8,154 bases of DNA from Chromatiales bacterium (GTDB taxonomy: Bacteria > Pseudomonadota > Gammaproteobacteria > Chromatiales > Chromatiaceae). Below are positions 6,580-8,154 of the stretch, in pieces. A program made the position numbers and the translations under genes. The stretch lies in NCBI GenBank assembly GCA_024639625.1, contig JAHEIA010000122.1:1-8154 (forward strand), read 5' to 3'. Every line of letters starts with the position of its first letter. Positions within the stretch are counted from its first letter, which is position 1. The notes beneath the pieces were generated by a model, which ran no database searches, was not told the DNA's origin, and saw only the letters and a program-made list of their open reading frames with translations.

Positions 6580-6595
6580 ATTGACAATTGTCAAT
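6580..6595. promoter_or_regulatory. Perfect 16-bp palindrome, probable operator
   Basis: The sequence ATTGACAATTGTCAAT is identical on both strands. Its length and half-site design (two TTGAC arms facing inward) are typical of sites bound by dimeric winged-helix repressors such as the MarR family. It carries a consensus-like -35 hexamer (TTGACA or TTGTCA) in both directions, so a bound protein would block a promoter. The nearest gene on the minus strand starts 138 bases away (6442). No candidate regulator gene lies in the window. The palindrome is certain; its function is inferred. Confidence 0.55.
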
Positions 6596-6616
6596 CGATA
6601 GCTGCCCCGCGATAGT
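6588..6616 (+). promoter_or_regulatory. Weak candidate plus-strand promoter overlapping the palindrome
   Basis: TTGTCA (6588-6593, 5 of 6) lies within the palindrome and is followed after 17 bases by GATAGT (6611-6616, 4 of 6). If active it would read toward the 3' end of recQ through the otherwise empty intergenic region. By-eye evidence only. Confidence 0.22.
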
Positions 6617-6738
6617 TTCTAGCACTAACCTATTGTTTATTATTGTAAATATTCGAAGAGAACACTCCCCGCGGAGGGTCGCCGGGAAAGACCCCGCACG
6701 GCAGTTGCTTGCCAGGAGGGCCGCGAAGGTGCCGAACA

Positions 6739-6822
6739 ATGCCACCTTGTGACGCTTGTGCGCCTTGTTGTCACCGCGGGGTGCGTCGTGATCCTCTACG
6801 CTGCCGCAGACCAGCTAGCTGA
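6739..6822 (+). CDS. Possible 27-residue cysteine-rich micro-ORF
   Basis: The frame begins MPPCDACAPCCHR and ends at a TGA at 6820-6822, with a possible ribosome site AAGG nine bases before the ATG. Residues 2-10 come from three imperfect 9-base tandem units (6742-6750, 6751-6759, 6760-6768), each ending CTTGT, so each encodes two residues then Cys. This gives a CxxCxxCC pattern followed by a basic tail. It is very short and could easily be chance. It is listed because it is the only plus-strand frame downstream of the candidate promoter at 6588-6616. Confidence 0.12.
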   Translation: MPPCDACAPCCHRGVRRDPLRCRRPAS

Positions 6823-6831
6823 CCTGGCTGC
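6806..6831 (-). terminator. Stem-loop directly after recQ
   Basis: On the minus strand GCAGCCAG pairs with CTGG-T-CTGC, eight pairs with one bulged T and a nine-base loop, starting three bases past the recQ stop. There is no T-run after it, so it is a weak candidate for intrinsic termination. It may instead stabilise the recQ mRNA 3' end. Confidence 0.3.
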
Positions 6832-6833
6832 CC

Positions 6834-8154
6834 CTAGGGGGTTGTGGCCGCGACGTTGATCCGGCTCAGAATGTCTGCACCGTACCGCTCCAACTTGGCA
6901 CGTCCGATTCCCTCGATAGCGAGGAGTTCAGCAGCTGTCGCCGGGCGGTGTCGCACCATCTCCGCCAAGGTGGCGTCGTGGAAGATCACGTACGGCGGCA
7001 CGCCGTGACGCGCGGCGAGGTCCCGACGCAGGGCGCGCAGCCCTTCCCAAAGCTCGAGGTCTGCGGGGTCGTCGCTGAATTGCTGCAGTTCTTTCTTGCG
7101 CGCTGCCTGGATCGGTCGCCGCTCGCGGCGCAGTTGCAGACGCTGGTCACCGCGCAGCACCGGACGCGCTGCGGCATTGAGGAACAGCCCGCCATAGCCC
7201 TGGGCGTCCACGCCCAGCAGACGGCGCACCACCAGCTGGCGGAACAGCCCCCGCCACTGCCTTTCGTCCAGTTCTCGGCCGATGCCGAATACGCTCAAAC
7301 GGTGATGCCCGAAGCGCTGCAGCCGCTCGTTCTCCTCGCCCCGTAGCACCTTGATCAGGTGATTGACGCCGAAGCGCTGGCCGGTACGATAGACTGCGGA
7401 CAACGCCATTTGGGCGGCCACGCTGGCGTCCCAGGTGTCCGGCGGCTGCAGGCAGGTATCGCAGTTGCCGCAGGGTTCCTCCAGTTGATCGCCGAAGTAG
7501 CCGACCAGGGCCTGCCGACGGCAACTCGTGAGCTCGCAGAGGCCGAGCATGGCATCGAGTTTGCGCCGCTCTGCGGCCTTGTGCGCCTCGTCCCCGCTCG
7601 AACCCTCGATCATCTGCCGCAGGGTGATCACGTTCTGCAGGCCGTAGCTCAGCCAGGCATCGGCCGGCAGGCCGTCGCGCCCGGCACGTCCGGTCTCCTG
7701 GTAGTAGGCCTCGATGCTCTTGGGCAGGTCGAGGTGCGCGACGAAGCGCACGTCGGGTTTGTCGATACCCATGCCGAAGGCGATGGTGGCCACCACGATC
7801 AGGCCGTCCTCGCGTAGAAAACGCGCCTGGTGCAGCGCACGCAGATCGGCCGACAGACCGGCGTGGTAGGCGAGGGCCGCGCGCCCCCGATCATTCAGCC
7901 ATGCGGCGACGGCCTCTACCTTCTTGCGCGAGAGGCAATAAACGATGCCCGCATCCGCTGGGTGTTCCTGTTGCAGGAACTGCCATAGGGCGTCGCGCTG
8001 GCGCTCGTGCTGGTCGATCCAGTAGCGGATGTTGGGCCGATCCACGCTGCCGACAAAGCGCGCCGCGCCCTGCAGGGCAAGGCGTTCGACGATCTCGCTG
8101 CGCGTTTGTGCGTCCGCCGTCGCCGTCAAGGCGACCCGGGGTACGCTGGGAAAA
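6834..8154 (-). CDS. recQ: ATP-dependent DNA helicase RecQ (N-terminus beyond window)
   Basis: RecQ is a 3'-to-5' DNA helicase used in recombination and replication-fork repair. The visible 439 residues begin at helicase motif III (VALTATAD, 7-14), so the ATP-binding motifs I and II lie outside. Then come motif IV ([12 protein letters not shown], 71-82), motif V ([16 protein letters not shown], 122-137) and motif VI ([10 protein letters not shown], 152-161). The zinc site has the RecQ spacing Cx16Cx2Cx2C (C211, C228, C231, C234). A winged-helix domain (about 240-345) and an HRDC domain (about 364-431, ending [16 protein letters not shown]) complete it. The full domain set makes this the E. 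coli type of about 600 residues. The stop is the TAG at 6836-6834, inside a CCCCTAGGGG palindrome. The in-frame TTG at 8129-8127 is an internal leucine, not a start. Confidence 0.97.
   Translation of the reverse strand, partial: FPSVPRVALTATADAQTRSEIVERLALQGAARFVGSVDRPNIRYWIDQHERQRDALWQFLQQEHPADAGIVYCLSRKKVEAVAAWLNDRGRAALAYHAGLSADLRALHQARFLREDGLIVVATIAFGMGIDKPDVRFVAHLDLPKSIEAYYQETGRAGRDGLPADAWLSYGLQNVITLRQMIEGSSGDEAHKAAERRKLDAMLGLCELTSCRRQALVGYFGDQLEEPCGNCDTCLQPPDTWDASVAAQMALSAVYRTGQRFGVNHLIKVLRGEENERLQRFGHHRLSVFGIGRELDERQWRGLFRQLVVRRLLGVDAQGYGGLFLNAAARPVLRGDQRLQLRRERRPIQAARKKELQQFSDDPADLELWEGLRALRRDLAARHGVPPYVIFHDATLAEMVRHRPATAAELLAIEGIGRAKLERYGADILSRINVAATTP

Larger units (their letters stand above)
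6443..6833. other. Intergenic region between the small gene and recQ
   Basis: About 390 bases without a convincing gene. The stretch from roughly 6575 to 6660 is clearly AT-rich against GC-rich surroundings and contains the palindrome at 6580-6595. The part nearer recQ (6661-6833) is GC-rich and full of short inverted repeats, for example AAGGTG (6726-6731) with CACCTT (6743-6748) and GTGAC (6749-6753) with GTCAC (6770-6774). No tRNA, insertion sequence end or CRISPR repeat is visible. Confidence 0.6.

Noticed and set aside
6132..6587. Minus-strand frame of 151 codons starting at TTG
   Set aside because: No ribosome site, a start inside the palindrome, and an Arg/Pro-rich second half that looks like the out-of-frame reading of the 72-residue frame at 6224-6442.

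Overview
The window is G+C-rich and every convincing protein gene is read from the minus strand. The composition, the long spurious open frames opposite the genes and the style of RecQ suggest a proteobacterium, perhaps a gammaproteobacterium. That placement is an inference, because no rRNA or other lineage marker is present.

Layout from right to left, which is the direction of transcription. (1) 8154-6834: the C-terminal three quarters of a RecQ DNA helicase, whose N-terminus lies beyond the right edge. (2) 6833-5947: about 890 bases of mostly non-coding DNA. It holds one small hypothetical gene (6442-6224), an AT-rich patch with a perfect 16-bp palindrome (6580-6595) that looks like a repressor site, several hairpins, and a candidate promoter (6030-6002) in front of the operon. 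(3) 5946-1: a tight five-gene operon that runs off the left edge. Its genes encode a Glu/Leu/Phe/Val-type amino acid dehydrogenase, a fused gamma-delta subunit of a 2-oxoacid:ferredoxin oxidoreductase, the alpha subunit, the thiamine-diphosphate beta subunit, and an AMP-forming acyl-CoA synthetase of the ACSF2 type. The three oxidoreductase genes and the ligase overlap one another by 4, 4 and 10 bases.

Taken together the operon describes a chain: carboxylic acid <-> acyl-CoA <-> 2-oxoacid <-> amino acid. The dehydrogenase lacks both side chains that grip the glutamate gamma-carboxylate in true glutamate dehydrogenases (Ile41 and Ala308 stand in their places). The amino acid is therefore probably hydrophobic (Leu, Ile, Val or Phe class). 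Read one way the operon degrades such an amino acid to an acyl-CoA and reduced ferredoxin. Read the other way it builds an amino acid from a scavenged branched or aryl acid by reductive carboxylation. The sequence does not fix the direction, but the ligase fits most simply with the second reading. This small module is the most interesting item in the window.
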